Shown piece by piece: positions 1-8,961 of a stretch of 37,083 nt of DNA; the first letter of the stretch is position 1, and each line of letters opens with the position of its first letter. The translations under genes were made by a program, and so were the position numbers. Under the pieces are notes generated by a model. It was given only the letters and a program-made list of their open reading frames with translations, had not been told where the DNA came from and made no database searches. Source of the stretch: Actinomycetota bacterium (GTDB lineage: Bacteria > Actinomycetota > Thermoleophilia > Gaiellales > Gaiellaceae); contig CANFDS010000010.1 of NCBI GenBank assembly GCA_947445525.1, positions 1-37,083 on the forward strand. Direction: 5' to 3'.

Positions 1-114
1 AAGTGGCTGACCGGCATCGAGCTGCTCGCCCACGACAAGCCGGGCTTCTGGGAGCGCTACGGCTACAACAACAACGCCGACTACTGGGCCGAGGAGCGCT
101 ACTCCGGCATCTAG
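1..114 (+). CDS. C-terminal fragment of a probable sulfite-oxidase-like molybdopterin oxidoreductase (5' end outside window)
   Basis: The first 37 codons are open in frame 1 and end at TAG 112-114. The peptide carries PGFWERYGY near residue 15 and ends in EERYSGI. A closing segment of the type PGFWE-x-x-GY followed by W-x-EERY is typical of sulfite-oxidase/YedY-like molybdopterin-dependent oxidoreductases, where it closes the C-terminal dimerisation domain. Only the tail is present, so neither cofactor ligands nor export signal can be checked. The family call is from memory of that C-terminal signature and could be wrong; that it is the end of a real gene is more certain, because the reading ends cleanly and the DNA beyond it is non-coding or decayed. 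Confidence 0.6.
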   Translation, partial: KWLTGIELLAHDKPGFWERYGYNNNADYWAEERYSGI

Positions 115-410
115 GTGACGGGGTCTGGCTGGCTGGCCGGGGCCGCTCGTTCGCGCGTGCCGCAGCGACGACGGCTCGGCCCGCGCGAGACGACCCTGCT
201 GGCAGAGCCTTCACCGAACTCACCTTCCAGCATGCCCTGAACGGAGAGTTCACCGACACCGCGTCGAGAGCAACCGCAGTAGGCCACGACCGACACGACC
301 GACGACCGTCGGGGCCGGCACCGGATTGCTCGGCGTCGCGATCGGCAATCTCATGATCTAGCGCGCCCCGCCGGTCAACCGGACGTCACCACTACCAAGA
401 GCGGCGTCCG
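115..410. other. Gene-poor interval with possible decayed remnants
   Basis: No convincing intact gene lies here. It holds the degenerate hairpin repeat at 203-270. Just before TAG 359-361 a short stretch in frame 2 (about 302-358) reads as a small hydrophobic, glycine-rich peptide containing GLLGVAIGNLMI. It could be the tail of a decayed membrane or secreted protein, but there is too little to assign. The longer readings across the interval on either strand are arginine- and alanine-rich, as expected of chance open frames in GC-rich DNA. Confidence 0.4.
203..270. repeat. Dispersed hairpin repeat, degenerate copy A
   Basis: This interval is homologous to 3669-3738. By hand count 48 of the first 60 positions are identical, without gaps. 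The core is an imperfect inverted repeat: the arm ACCGAACTCACCTTCCAG (213-230) faces 237-254 across a 6-nt loop, with several mismatched pairs, whereas copy B folds perfectly. It lies about 90 nt after the stop of the preceding gene. The homology continues beyond the arms (CAG-x-GCC upstream, GACxCCGC and CGAGAG downstream), so it is a defined element and not just two similar terminators. Confidence 0.75.
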
Positions 411-1604
411 TTGCGGCAGGCTCTCGCATGCGTTTTGATCGTCCTGGCCGCTAGTGCGGCCACGTTGTCGGCGTCGCCCGAGGCGGGGCGGTGACGTTTC
501 TGCCAGCACCACCGCCGAGCGTCACCCTTGGCGCCAGCCCGCGTGCGCTGGCGATCGGCGACCCCAACGGCGACGGCATCACCGACCTTACGACGGCCAA
601 CCAGAGCGCCAACAACGTCTCGGTGCTGCTCGGCAACGGCGCCGGCGGGTACGGCAGCCCGAGCAACATCACCGTCGGCACTGGGCCTGTCGCGGTCGCT
701 ATCGCCGACCTCAACGCCGACGGCAAGCCCGACCTCGTCACGGCGAACAGCGGCGCGAACACGGTGTCGGCGCTGCTGCGGGTGTGTCCTGTGATCGCCC
801 CGTACGCGTTGCCGGTCGGCTACGCCGAGACGCCTCTCCCGCTCTCGGCGGCCTACGCCGTCACCAGCACCGGCCCGTACTCGTTCACCGTGCGCGTCGT
901 CGACGCCGAGGGAACGCCCAACACGCGGGTGTCCGCCGGCACGGTCGATGGGGTCATCACGCTGGCGCCTGCCACCGCGGGCACGGCGTACTCGGCCACC
1001 TCCGGGTTCGCCGCCGGCGCCACCACTTTCGCCGTATCGAACGGCGCCCTGCCACCGGGCCTCACGCTCTCGGGAGCGGGCGCGATATCGGGCACGTCGA
1101 CGCTGCCGGGCTCCTATGCCTTCAGGGTCACGGCCGACGTCGCCAGGGTGGCCTCCTTCAACAGCTTCACGCTCGAGATTGTCGGGCTCGGCAGCCTCTC
1201 GCTCGTGGGAGTGACGCTGAGCCCGGCCTTCGCACCGGCCAGGCGCGCCTAGACCGCGAGCGTTTCGAACGGGACAGGCACCGGCATCGTCCCCAAGAGC
1301 GAAGGCGGCGGCTACGCGATTGTCGGCGCCCAGAAGGAGCGCGTCGAGTGGTCGCTGCGCTTGCCCCGCCCGGGAGCGGTCAAGGGCAAGCTGCTCGTCG
1401 TCCGCTTCACGCAGGGCGGGGCCGGCTACGTCTTCACCGCCGTCCAGGTGACGACGCTCACCATCACCCTCGGCCCCGGCCGGCAGCCACTTCGAGGGCT
1501 CTGGCACCCTCACCCGCAACGGCGTCGCCCAACCCGGCCTGTTCACTTTCCAGTTCGACTCCACCGACAACGCCTCCACCGGCGCCCAGCTCGTCCTCGC
1601 CTAA
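411..1604 (+). pseudogene. Broken gene for a secreted FG-GAP/VCBS and Ig-like repeat protein
   Basis: Pieces of one secreted protein are spread over two frames. A signal-peptide-like segment (LRQALACVLIVLAASAATLSA, possible TTG start at 411) lies in frame 3 and closes at TGA 492-494. The body continues in frame 2 from about 491: two FG-GAP/VCBS-like repeats with calcium-loop motifs DPNGDGITDL and DLNADGKPDLV, then a putative Ig-like domain with LPPGLTLSGAGAISGT. Frame 2 is cut by TAG 1250-1252 but reads sensibly past it (GTGIVPKSEGGGYAIVGAQ). Near 1480-1493 coding character jumps to frame 3 (FEGSGTLTRNGVAQPGLF) and ends at TAA 1602-1604. That is two frameshifts and one nonsense codon. Such proteins are usually exported and surface-associated. 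The 253-codon piece 491-1252 could still be translated from GTG 491, but without the signal peptide. Confidence 0.75.
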
Positions 1605-1637
1605 GGCGAGCTCGGCAACCTGCTGAACGAGGCCGGG

Positions 1638-1661
1638 CCGCTGCGGGGCGCCCCGCAGCGG
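1638..1661. terminator. Perfect 24-nt palindrome between the pseudogene and the flavoprotein gene
   Basis: CCGCTGCGGGGC is followed directly by its exact reverse complement, giving a 12-bp GC-rich arm with no spacer. It starts 33 nt after the pseudogene stop and ends 48 nt before the ATG at 1710. There is no T-tract. It could be a terminator for the upstream gene or an operator for the flavoprotein gene; the sequence does not decide between them. Confidence 0.45.
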
Positions 1662-1709
1662 GGAGTCCCGCCGCCCGGCGCCCGCCCCGCTGACGCTACC
1701 GTACCGGGC

Positions 1710-3641
1710 ATGTTCCCGCACCTCTTCTCGCCCCTCGCGCTCGGCCCGCTGCGCGCCGCCAACCGCATCGTCGTAGCGCCGCACTCGACGAACATGGCGG
1801 AGGGCAACCGCGTGTCGGAGCGGCAGCTCGCCTACTACGGGGACAAGGCCCGCGGCGGCGCCGGCATCGTCACGATCGGCGGGCTGCGCATCCACCCGAC
1901 GACGGTAGGCGGCGGGCTCTCGATCACCGCCCACGACGACGCCTGCGTCGCCGGGCTCACGCGGCTCGCCGCCGCGGTGCATGACGGCGGCGCCCGCGTC
2001 GTCGGCCAGCTCCTGCACATGGGGCGACAGCGCAGCGGCGGCCCCACCGACTGGCCGATGTGGGCGCCCTCCCCGATCGCCTGCCCGGTGATGCGCGAGC
2101 TGCCGCACCCCGTCACGCTCGCCGAGATCAACGAGCTGCTGGCCTGCTACGCGTGCTCCACCCGCTATGCACGGGAGGCCGGCTTCGACGGCGTCGAGAT
2201 CCACGCCGCGCACGGCTACCTGCCCCAGCAGTTCCTCTCACCGCTCGCCAACGTGCGCGACGACGCCTACGGTGGCCCGCTCGAGAACCGGCTGCGCTTC
2301 CTGTTGGAAGCCCTGGCGGCCTGCCTCGGCGAGGCCGGCGGGCTGTCGGTGGGCGTGCGCATCTCGGGTGACGAGCTGGTGCCCGGCGGGCTCACCCTGG
2401 CCGACATGGAGGAGGTCGCGCCGCGCCTAGTGGCCGCCGGCGCGCACTACCTGTCGGTGTCGCACTCGACGTACCGGGGCGTCTCGTACGGCTCGATGAT
2501 CCCCGAGATGTCATGGCCCGCCGCCTCGTTCGCGCACCTGGCGGCCGGCATCCGCGAGGCGATCGGCGCTGCGGTGCCGGTGCTCACGGTGGGGCGTATC
2601 CTGCAGCCCGAACAGGCCGAGGCAATCCTCGCCGCCGGAAAGGCGGACGGCATCGTGATGGCACGCGCGCTGATCGCCGACCCGGAGTGGCCGCGCAAGG
2701 CGCGCGAGGGCCGCGCCGCCGAGATCCGGCCGTGCATTGGCTGCAACCAGGGGTGCGCCGGCAACATCCATGCCGGGCGCTCGCTGCGCTGCCTGACGAA
2801 CCCGGTGGCCGGACGCGAGCTGGAGTGGGGCGGGGCGGCGCCGGCGACGCGGCCGGGGCGGGTCGTCGTCGTGGGCGCAGGGCCGGCCGGGCTGGAGGCG
2901 GCGGTGACCGCAGCGCAGCGCGGTCACGAGGTGATCGTGCTGGAGCGCGACACGACGCCCGGCGGCAACGCGCGCTGGGCGGCCGAGCTGCACGGGCGCA
3001 GCGAGTTCGGCGGGGCCGTCTCCTACCGGCTGGGGCTGCTCGCGGAGCTCGGGGTAGAGCTGCGCTACGGCGTGGCCGCCGGCGCGGCCGCCGTCCTCGC
3101 GCTGCGGCCCGACGCGGTGATCGTCGCCACCGGCTCGCAGCCCGCGCCGCCGACCCTGCCCGGAGCCGTCACCGTCGAGGCGGCGCTCGCCGACCCGTTG
3201 CTCGTCCGCGGCCGCGTCGCCCTCGTCGACGAGGACGGCCACGTGCGCGGAGCCAGCGCCGCCGAGCACCTGGCGCGCCTCGGCCACCCGCTGACGCTGG
3301 TCACCCCGCTCGCCACCGCCGCCGCCGACCTGCCCGCGATGAACTTCGGCCCGCAGCTGCACCGACTCGCCGAGGCGGGCGTCACCGTGGTCACCCAGCG
3401 CGTCCCTGTACGGCGTGACGGCGCGCTGCTCCTTGTCCGGCCGACGTGGGGCGGGCCCGAGGAGGCCGTCGCCGCCGACACCGTGGTCATGGCCGGCCGC
3501 CGCATTCCCGAGGCGGGCCTCGCCGCGGAGCTCAGCGCCCGCGCGCCCGGGCTCACCGTGCGCCTCGCCGGCGACTGCGTCACGCCCCGCACCGCCCTCC
3601 AGGCGATCGCCGAGGGCCACGCCGCTGGCCGCTCGGTGTAA
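1710..3641 (+). CDS. Old-yellow-enzyme-type NADH:flavin oxidoreductase with 4Fe-4S cluster and FAD/NAD domain (2,4-dienoyl-CoA reductase / TMADH family)
   Basis: This 643-residue protein has the full multidomain layout of the dienoyl-CoA reductase/trimethylamine dehydrogenase family. Residues 1-330 form an FMN-binding TIM barrel with HAAHGYL followed by SPLANVRDDAYGG. The 4Fe-4S motif CIGCNQGC plus a later Cys lies at about 342-361. A Rossmann domain with VVVVGAGPAGLEAA begins near 387, and a second nucleotide-binding segment lies near 490-530. Such enzymes transfer hydride from NAD(P)H through FAD and the cluster to FMN, which reduces an enone or enoyl-CoA, or run in the oxidative direction. 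The substrate cannot be told. The ATG at 1710 starts right at the conserved LFSPLALGPL segment. The gene stands alone, convergent with groEL. A role with the mycofactocin-type SDR at 35.4 kb is possible but speculative. Confidence 0.9.
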   Translation: MFPHLFSPLALGPLRAANRIVVAPHSTNMAEGNRVSERQLAYYGDKARGGAGIVTIGGLRIHPTTVGGGLSITAHDDACVAGLTRLAAAVHDGGARVVGQLLHMGRQRSGGPTDWPMWAPSPIACPVMRELPHPVTLAEINELLACYACSTRYAREAGFDGVEIHAAHGYLPQQFLSPLANVRDDAYGGPLENRLRFLLEALAACLGEAGGLSVGVRISGDELVPGGLTLADMEEVAPRLVAAGAHYLSVSHSTYRGVSYGSMIPEMSWPAASFAHLAAGIREAIGAAVPVLTVGRILQPEQAEAILAAGKADGIVMARALIADPEWPRKAREGRAAEIRPCIGCNQGCAGNIHAGRSLRCLTNPVAGRELEWGGAAPATRPGRVVVVGAGPAGLEAAVTAAQRGHEVIVLERDTTPGGNARWAAELHGRSEFGGAVSYRLGLLAELGVELRYGVAAGAAAVLALRPDAVIVATGSQPAPPTLPGAVTVEAALADPLLVRGRVALVDEDGHVRGASAAEHLARLGHPLTLVTPLATAAADLPAMNFGPQLHRLAEAGVTVVTQRVPVRRDGALLLVRPTWGGPEEAVAADTVVMAGRRIPEAGLAAELSARAPGLTVRLAGDCVTPRTALQAIAEGHAAGRSV

Positions 3642-3656
3642 CGCCGGCAACCGGCG
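3642..3656 (+). terminator. Short hairpin directly after the flavoprotein stop codon
   Basis: CGCCGG-CAA-CCGGCG forms a perfect 6-bp stem with a 3-nt loop, starting on the base after TAA 3639-3641. There is no T-run, so termination activity is uncertain. The stronger repeat hairpin at 3677-3722 follows closely. Confidence 0.35.
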
Positions 3657-3668
3657 CCCGCTCGTCCA

Positions 3669-3738
3669 CAGGGCCCTCGGCGAACTCACCCTCCAGCACG
3701 CTCTGGAGGGTGAGTTCGCCGACGCCGCCCCGCGAGAG
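3669..3738. repeat. Dispersed hairpin repeat, perfect copy B
   Basis: GGCGAACTCACCCTCCAG (3679-3696) and its exact reverse complement (3703-3720) enclose the loop CACGCT. One more pair at 3678/3721 and another at 3677/3722 bring the perfect stem to 20 bp. The element is homologous to 203-270 (48 of 60 positions identical by hand count). It sits between the convergent 3' ends of the flavoprotein gene and groEL, so it can act as a bidirectional terminator or mRNA-stabilising hairpin. The conserved flanks argue for a REP/MITE-like dispersed element. Confidence 0.85.
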
Positions 3739-3789
3739 GTGGCGGGCCCGCGCCCGGCCGGCGCTGTGCGGCCCCTCCCCGGCAACGAC

Positions 3790-3819
3790 GAGGGGGGCAG
3801 CCCGCAGGCCGCCCCCCTC
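3790..3819 (-). terminator. Probable groEL terminator hairpin
   Basis: GAGGGGGGC (3790-3798) pairs perfectly with GCCCCCCTC (3811-3819) across a 12-nt loop, starting 29 nt beyond the groEL stop in the direction of transcription. On the minus strand it is followed by TCGTCGTT, not a clean U-tract, so it may be a GC-rich intrinsic-like terminator. Confidence 0.55.
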
Positions 3820-3847
3820 ACTCCAAACCACAGCCCGGTGGGGCTGC

Positions 3848-5491
<1,644 letters not shown>

Positions 5492-5523
5492 TTACCTCCG
5501 TTGGAAAAAGGCGCGGGGCGGAA

Positions 5524-5838
5524 CTACTTCTTCTTGGCGGCCTTCGGGGCCGCGATGACCTTCGCGAGGATGTCCGACTCGCGGAGGATCAGGTATTCGT
5601 TGACACCGACCTTGATCTCGGTGCCGCCGTACTTCGAGAAGACGATCTCGTCGCCGACCTCGACGTCAACCGGAATCCGGTCGCCGTTGTCGTTCTTGTC
5701 ACCGGCACCGACGGCAAGGACGCGGCCGCGCTGCGGCTTCTCCTTCGCGGTGTCCGGCAGAACGATGCCACTCGCCAGCGTCAGCTCCTCGTCGAGGAGC
5801 TCGACGATGACGCGATCGCCCAGGGGCTGCAGATCCAT
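5524..5838 (-). CDS. groES: 10-kDa co-chaperonin GroES
   Basis: A 104-residue GroES, the heptameric lid that caps GroEL during folding. It begins [13 protein letters not shown], has the mobile loop with the hydrophobic IVL contact at residues 25-27, the roof region near residues 45-60, and ends in a Lys-rich tail (AAKKK). An in-frame upstream start exists at 5892, but it would lie inside the CIRCE operator and its extra residues match nothing in the family. ATG 5838 has a strong ribosome-binding site (GGGAGG, five bases before the start). It heads the groES-groEL operon; the leader carries CIRCE. Confidence 0.97.
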   Translation of the reverse strand: MDLQPLGDRVIVELLDEELTLASGIVLPDTAKEKPQRGRVLAVGAGDKNDNGDRIPVDVEVGDEIVFSKYGGTEIKVGVNEYLILRESDILAKVIAAPKAAKKK

Positions 5839-5885
5839 CCAAACCTCCCAATTTCCTTCTTCGTTGAACAGCGGTGTGACCGAAA

Positions 5886-5912
5886 TTGGCACTCTCGACT
5901 GTTGAGTGCCAG
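5886..5912 (-). promoter_or_regulatory. CIRCE operator (HrcA binding site) of groESL
   Basis: TTGGCACTC-N9-GAGTGCCAG matches the CIRCE consensus TTAGCACTC-N9-GAGTGCTAA with the correct 9-nt spacer. The inner eight bases of each arm (TGGCACTC / GAGTGCCA) are exactly complementary. The changed positions are the A to G in the left arm, its partner in the right arm, and the last base. It lies 47 nt upstream of the groES start, in the expected place for HrcA repression of heat-shock transcription. No hrcA gene is in this window. Confidence 0.93.
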
Positions 5913-5915
5913 CCC

Positions 5916-5945
5916 AGGATAGCCATTCGGCCGAGGAACCCGCAA
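5916..5945 (-). promoter_or_regulatory. Candidate groES promoter
   Basis: On the minus strand TTGCGG (5945-5940) and TATCCT (5921-5916) are separated by 18 nt. A transcript would start about 7 nt downstream, at the edge of or inside CIRCE, which fits repression by steric block. The hexamers match a housekeeping sigma consensus only partly. Confidence 0.5.
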
Positions 5946-5987
5946 CCGGATCCGCCGCGGGCGGCGGCAGGAGAACGGCGGCGACCG

Positions 5988-6362
5988 GTGAACCCCTCCC
6001 GTGTGTACGCGCTGAACTTCTACTCGCCGATCGTCGCGAGCCTGCTGCGGTCGTATCGCAAGACCTGCACCATCCGGCTCGGCGACAAGTCCGCCAAGTA
6101 CAAGAAGGGCATGGTCGTGCAGGTGCTCGTGGGCGCGCGCTACAGCCCGCGCGAGAGGATCTTCGACGCGGTGATCGACCAGGTCGACGTGAAGCGCCTC
6201 GGCGACCTTTCGCCGCGCGAGATCGAGCACGACAACCCCGAGGTGCGCCGCGTCGAGGACATGGCGACGTTTCTGGGGCAGCTCTACAACCGCGAGATCG
6301 GCGACGACGACATCGTCACCGTGATCCGCTTCTCGGCGATCAAGAGGCCGTTCGACCTCTAG
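5988..6362 (+). CDS. ASCH-domain-like protein
   Basis: A 124-residue protein from GTG 5988 (GTG 6003, just before YALNFYSP, is the alternative; the purine-rich AGGAG lies about 14 nt upstream of 5988, so the start is not certain). The layout [26 protein letters not shown], then [28 protein letters not shown], resembles ASCH/PUA-like folds, beta-barrels thought to bind RNA or modified nucleotides. The middle repeats the ASCH pattern of a short strand, the G-x-x-V-x-V turn, then a strand entering the helical end. The gene is divergent from groES, sharing about 150 bp that include CIRCE, and converges on the zinc-ribbon gene with 19 nt between stops. Biochemical role unknown. Confidence 0.7.
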   Translation: MNPSRVYALNFYSPIVASLLRSYRKTCTIRLGDKSAKYKKGMVVQVLVGARYSPRERIFDAVIDQVDVKRLGDLSPREIEHDNPEVRRVEDMATFLGQLYNREIGDDDIVTVIRFSAIKRPFDL

Positions 6363-6381
6363 CCGGTAGCGCCGCGGCTAG

Positions 6382-6693
6382 CTAGCCGGGGTCGCCGCCC
6401 GCGGCCGGCTTCGGCGCGCGCGCGGGCTTGCGGATCGCCATGCCGAACTGCGTCGGCGCACGTAACGGGGCCGCACACACCTCGCACTCGACCGCGAACA
6501 TCGAGGAGAACGGCTCCTGGCAGGCCGGACAGCGATGGAGCAGCTTGCCGCCGCACGCCGGGCACTCCGCCGGCACCTCGCTCTCGAACTCCTCGAACCA
6601 GCGCTGGCCGTGCCCGCAGTCGACGCACACGGCCACCCAGTGACCGAGCACCTTCCGGCGCTCCTCGCGCAGCCAGTCCGACGCCTTGCCCAC
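6382..6693 (-). CDS. Small zinc-ribbon protein with four CxxC knuckles
   Basis: A 103-residue protein starting at GTG 6693 (GKASDWLREERRK). Four CxxC pairs lie at residues 23/26 (CVDC), 44/47 (CPAC), 55/58 (CPAC) and 70/73 (CEVC), which should bind two zinc ions in tandem ribbons. A basic, Ala/Pro-rich tail (RKPARAPKPAAGG) follows. There is no catalytic motif or membrane segment. Such tandem ribbons usually make nucleic-acid or protein contacts. Longer in-frame extensions upstream run antisense to the E2 gene and are low-complexity, so they are excluded. Function unassigned. Confidence 0.75.
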   Translation of the reverse strand: MGKASDWLREERRKVLGHWVAVCVDCGHGQRWFEEFESEVPAECPACGGKLLHRCPACQEPFSSMFAVECEVCAAPLRAPTQFGMAIRKPARAPKPAAGGDPG

Positions 6694-6799
6694 GCAGCGA
6701 CTGTAGCGGTCGCCGTCCGGCAGCGAGCCCGTGACCCTACCCCGCGCGCGGTACAGTTCCCTCGAACTTGCCGCGTACCGACTGACAGGACTGGAGAAG

Positions 6800-8161
6800 A
6801 TGGCTACCACCACCGCGACCGACGTGGTCATGCCCCAGATGGGCGTCTCCGTCACCGAGGGCACCGTTACCCGCTGGTTCAAGCAGGTCGGTGAGGTCGT
6901 CGCCGCGGACGAGACGCTGCTCGAGATCTCGACCGACAAGGTCGACACCGAGGTGCCGAGCCCGGCTTGCGGCGTCGTCACGGCGATCCTCGTCCAGGAG
7001 GGCGAGACCGTCGAGGTAGGCGTGCTGCTGGCGACGATCGGCGGCGAAGGTGCCGGCGCCGGTGCCGTACCGGCACCCGCTGCTCCTGCCGAGCCCGCTG
7101 CCGCGGTGGCTCCGGCTGCTGCCGCCGCTCCTGCTGACGCCGACGATGACGAGGACGACACGGCCGCCTCCGGCAACGGCCGCACCTTCGTGTCGCCCGT
7201 GGTCGCGCGGATCGCCGCCGAGCATCGGGTCGAAGTCGCCGCCATCGCCGGCACCGGCCGTGGTGGTCGCGTCACCAAGAAGGACATCCTGGCGTTCGTC
7301 GAGGGCACCCTCTCGACGGCTGCGGCGACTGCTGCTGCGAAGCCTGCCGCCGCCCCTCCACCGGCTGCTCCCGTCGCTGCGGCCCCCGCGTCGGCCCCCG
7401 CAGCCGCACCCGCCGCAGCCGCCCCGGCAGGCGACGTCGTCGCCGGCCCGGGCGAGACGCTCGAGCCGCTGACCGCCATGCGCCGCCTGGTGTCGCAGCA
7501 CATGCGCCGCTCGGTCGACACCTCGGCGCACGTCACCGCCGCGTTCGAGATCGACATGTCACAGGTCGTCGCCATCCGCGCGAAGCTGAAGCGGGAGTAC
7601 GAGACCCAGCACGACGTCAACCTGACCTACCTCGCGTTCGTCGCGCGCGCGGCGGTCGAGGCGCTCAAGGACTGGCCGTGGATCAACGGCGAACTGCGCG
7701 GCGACAGGATCGTCACGCGCAACTACGTCAATCTCGGCATCGCCGTCGCGCTCGAGGGCGGCAAGGGCCTGATCGTCCCCAACATCAAGCATGCCGAGGA
7801 GAAGAACCTGCTCGGCATCGCGCGTGGCATCAAGGATCTCGCCGACCGCGCCCGCACCAAGAAGCTGCTGCCCGACGACGTCAGCGGCGGCACGTTCACC
7901 ATCACCAACCCGGGTGGCTGGGGCGCCTTCGTCGGCACCCCGATCATCAACCAGCCACAGGTCGCGATCCTCGACATGGAGGCGCTGGTCAAGCGCCCCT
8001 GGGTCGTCCAGGACGAGTTCGGGAACGACGTGATCGGCATCCGCCCGATCATGAACCTCTGCATCTCGTTCGACCATCGCATCATCGACGGCGCCTACGC
8101 ACACCAGTTCGTCAAGCAGATCAGGGAGAGTCTCCAGGGCTGGGACGAGAGCTCGTACTGA
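6800..8161 (+). CDS. Dihydrolipoamide acyltransferase (E2 of a 2-oxoacid dehydrogenase complex)
   Basis: A 453-residue E2 transfers acyl groups from the lipoyl arm to CoA in pyruvate, 2-oxoglutarate or branched-chain 2-oxoacid dehydrogenases. One lipoyl domain occupies residues 8-80, with the modified lysine in STDKVDTE (Lys47). A long Ala/Pro linker follows, then a peripheral subunit-binding domain at about 128-166 (SPVVARIAAEH, GRGGRVTKKDIL), a second Ala/Pro linker, and the catalytic domain with DHRIIDG near the end (His426, Asp430). ATG 6800 is preferred over an upstream in-frame ATG at 6731 because the conserved domain starts there and GGAG precedes it. It overlaps lipB by one base; an E2-lipB-lipA order is also seen in mycobacteria. 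E1 and E3 are not in the window, so the substrate is undecided. Confidence 0.95.
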   Translation: MATTTATDVVMPQMGVSVTEGTVTRWFKQVGEVVAADETLLEISTDKVDTEVPSPACGVVTAILVQEGETVEVGVLLATIGGEGAGAGAVPAPAAPAEPAAAVAPAAAAAPADADDDEDDTAASGNGRTFVSPVVARIAAEHRVEVAAIAGTGRGGRVTKKDILAFVEGTLSTAAATAAAKPAAAPPPAAPVAAAPASAPAAAPAAAAPAGDVVAGPGETLEPLTAMRRLVSQHMRRSVDTSAHVTAAFEIDMSQVVAIRAKLKREYETQHDVNLTYLAFVARAAVEALKDWPWINGELRGDRIVTRNYVNLGIAVALEGGKGLIVPNIKHAEEKNLLGIARGIKDLADRARTKKLLPDDVSGGTFTITNPGGWGAFVGTPIINQPQVAILDMEALVKRPWVVQDEFGNDVIGIRPIMNLCISFDHRIIDGAYAHQFVKQIRESLQGWDESSY

Positions 8162-8961
8162 TGCTCGGCGCGTACGTCATGCAGCTCGGCCGGGTCGGCT
8201 ACGCGGAGGCGTGGGAGCTGCAGCGCTCGCTCGCCGGCGCCGTCTCGCAGGGCGCGATTCCCGACACGGTGCTCTTCCTCGAGCATCCGCCGGTCGTCAC
8301 GCTCGGCCGCACGACCGACACCGCCGCCGAGCTGCACCTGCCCGCCGGCGTCGAGGTCGAGGTCGTCGAGACCGACCGCGGTGGCAAGTCGACCTACCAC
8401 GGGCCGGGCCAGCTGGTCTGCTACCCGATCCTCGATCTCAACCGGCACGGCAAGGACGTCAAGGAGTACGTGCGCCGGCTGGAGCAGGCAGTCATCGGGG
8501 CGCTCGCGCCGCTCGGCATCGAGGCCACCACGATCGCCGGCCTCACCGGGGTGTGGGTCGAGGGGCCGGCGGCGTCGGGGCTGCCGGGTGCGCCGGGGCC
8601 GGGGCCGCGCAAGATCGCCTCGATCGGCGTGCACATCACGCGCTGGATCACGACGCACGGCTACGCGCTCAACGTCGATCTCGACCCGGCGCCGTTCACG
8701 CAGTGGATCACCGCCTGCGGGCTCGACGACGCCGCCTTCACGACGGTGTCGCGCGAGCTGGGTCGGCCCGTCAGCGTGGACGAGCTGCGGCCGCTCGCCG
8801 CCGCCGCGCTGGCCGAGGTGTTCGGCCTCGAACTGGACGAGTTGCCTGCCGAGGACGGCCACGGCCTGTGGCCGCAGCCGCGCCACAGCGCCATCGCCGA
8901 GAAGCCCGCCAGCGGCCCCGCCGGTGAGGGCGAGGCCGCCGTCGAGGAGGCCTTCGCGTGA
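8161..8961 (+). CDS. lipB: Lipoyl(octanoyl)transferase LipB
   Basis: The 266-residue product moves octanoate from acyl carrier protein to lipoyl domains, the first step of lipoate synthesis. RGGKSTYHGPGQLV at residues 73-86 is the substrate-binding signature; the catalytic pair is Lys151 (RKIASIGVH) and Cys186 (WITACGL). Between GVWVEGP and RKIAS there is a Gly/Pro/Ala-rich loop of about 14 residues (near 137-150) that I do not expect in the family, and about 35 extra residues end the protein. ATG 8161 overlaps the E2 stop (TGATG). The gene overlaps lipA by 4 nt, so coupled translation with both neighbours is likely. Confidence 0.96.
   Translation: MLGAYVMQLGRVGYAEAWELQRSLAGAVSQGAIPDTVLFLEHPPVVTLGRTTDTAAELHLPAGVEVEVVETDRGGKSTYHGPGQLVCYPILDLNRHGKDVKEYVRRLEQAVIGALAPLGIEATTIAGLTGVWVEGPAASGLPGAPGPGPRKIASIGVHITRWITTHGYALNVDLDPAPFTQWITACGLDDAAFTTVSRELGRPVSVDELRPLAAAALAEVFGLELDELPAEDGHGLWPQPRHSAIAEKPASGPAGEGEAAVEEAFA

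Noticed and set aside
392-1579. A 395-codon minus-strand open frame opposite the FG-GAP pseudogene
   Set aside because: Low-complexity Arg/Gly/Ala/Asp composition; the plus-strand pieces contain real calcium-loop and Ig-like motifs.
6377-6388. GGCTAGCTAGCC palindrome between the ASCH and zinc-ribbon genes
   Set aside because: Only 12 bp, overlapping a stop codon in a 19-nt gap; too short to call a terminator or operator with any confidence.
7050-7440. Repetitive Ala/Pro-coding sequence in the E2 gene as a possible DNA repeat
   Set aside because: It encodes the flexible linkers normal for E2 proteins; the repetition is at protein level and not an independent element.
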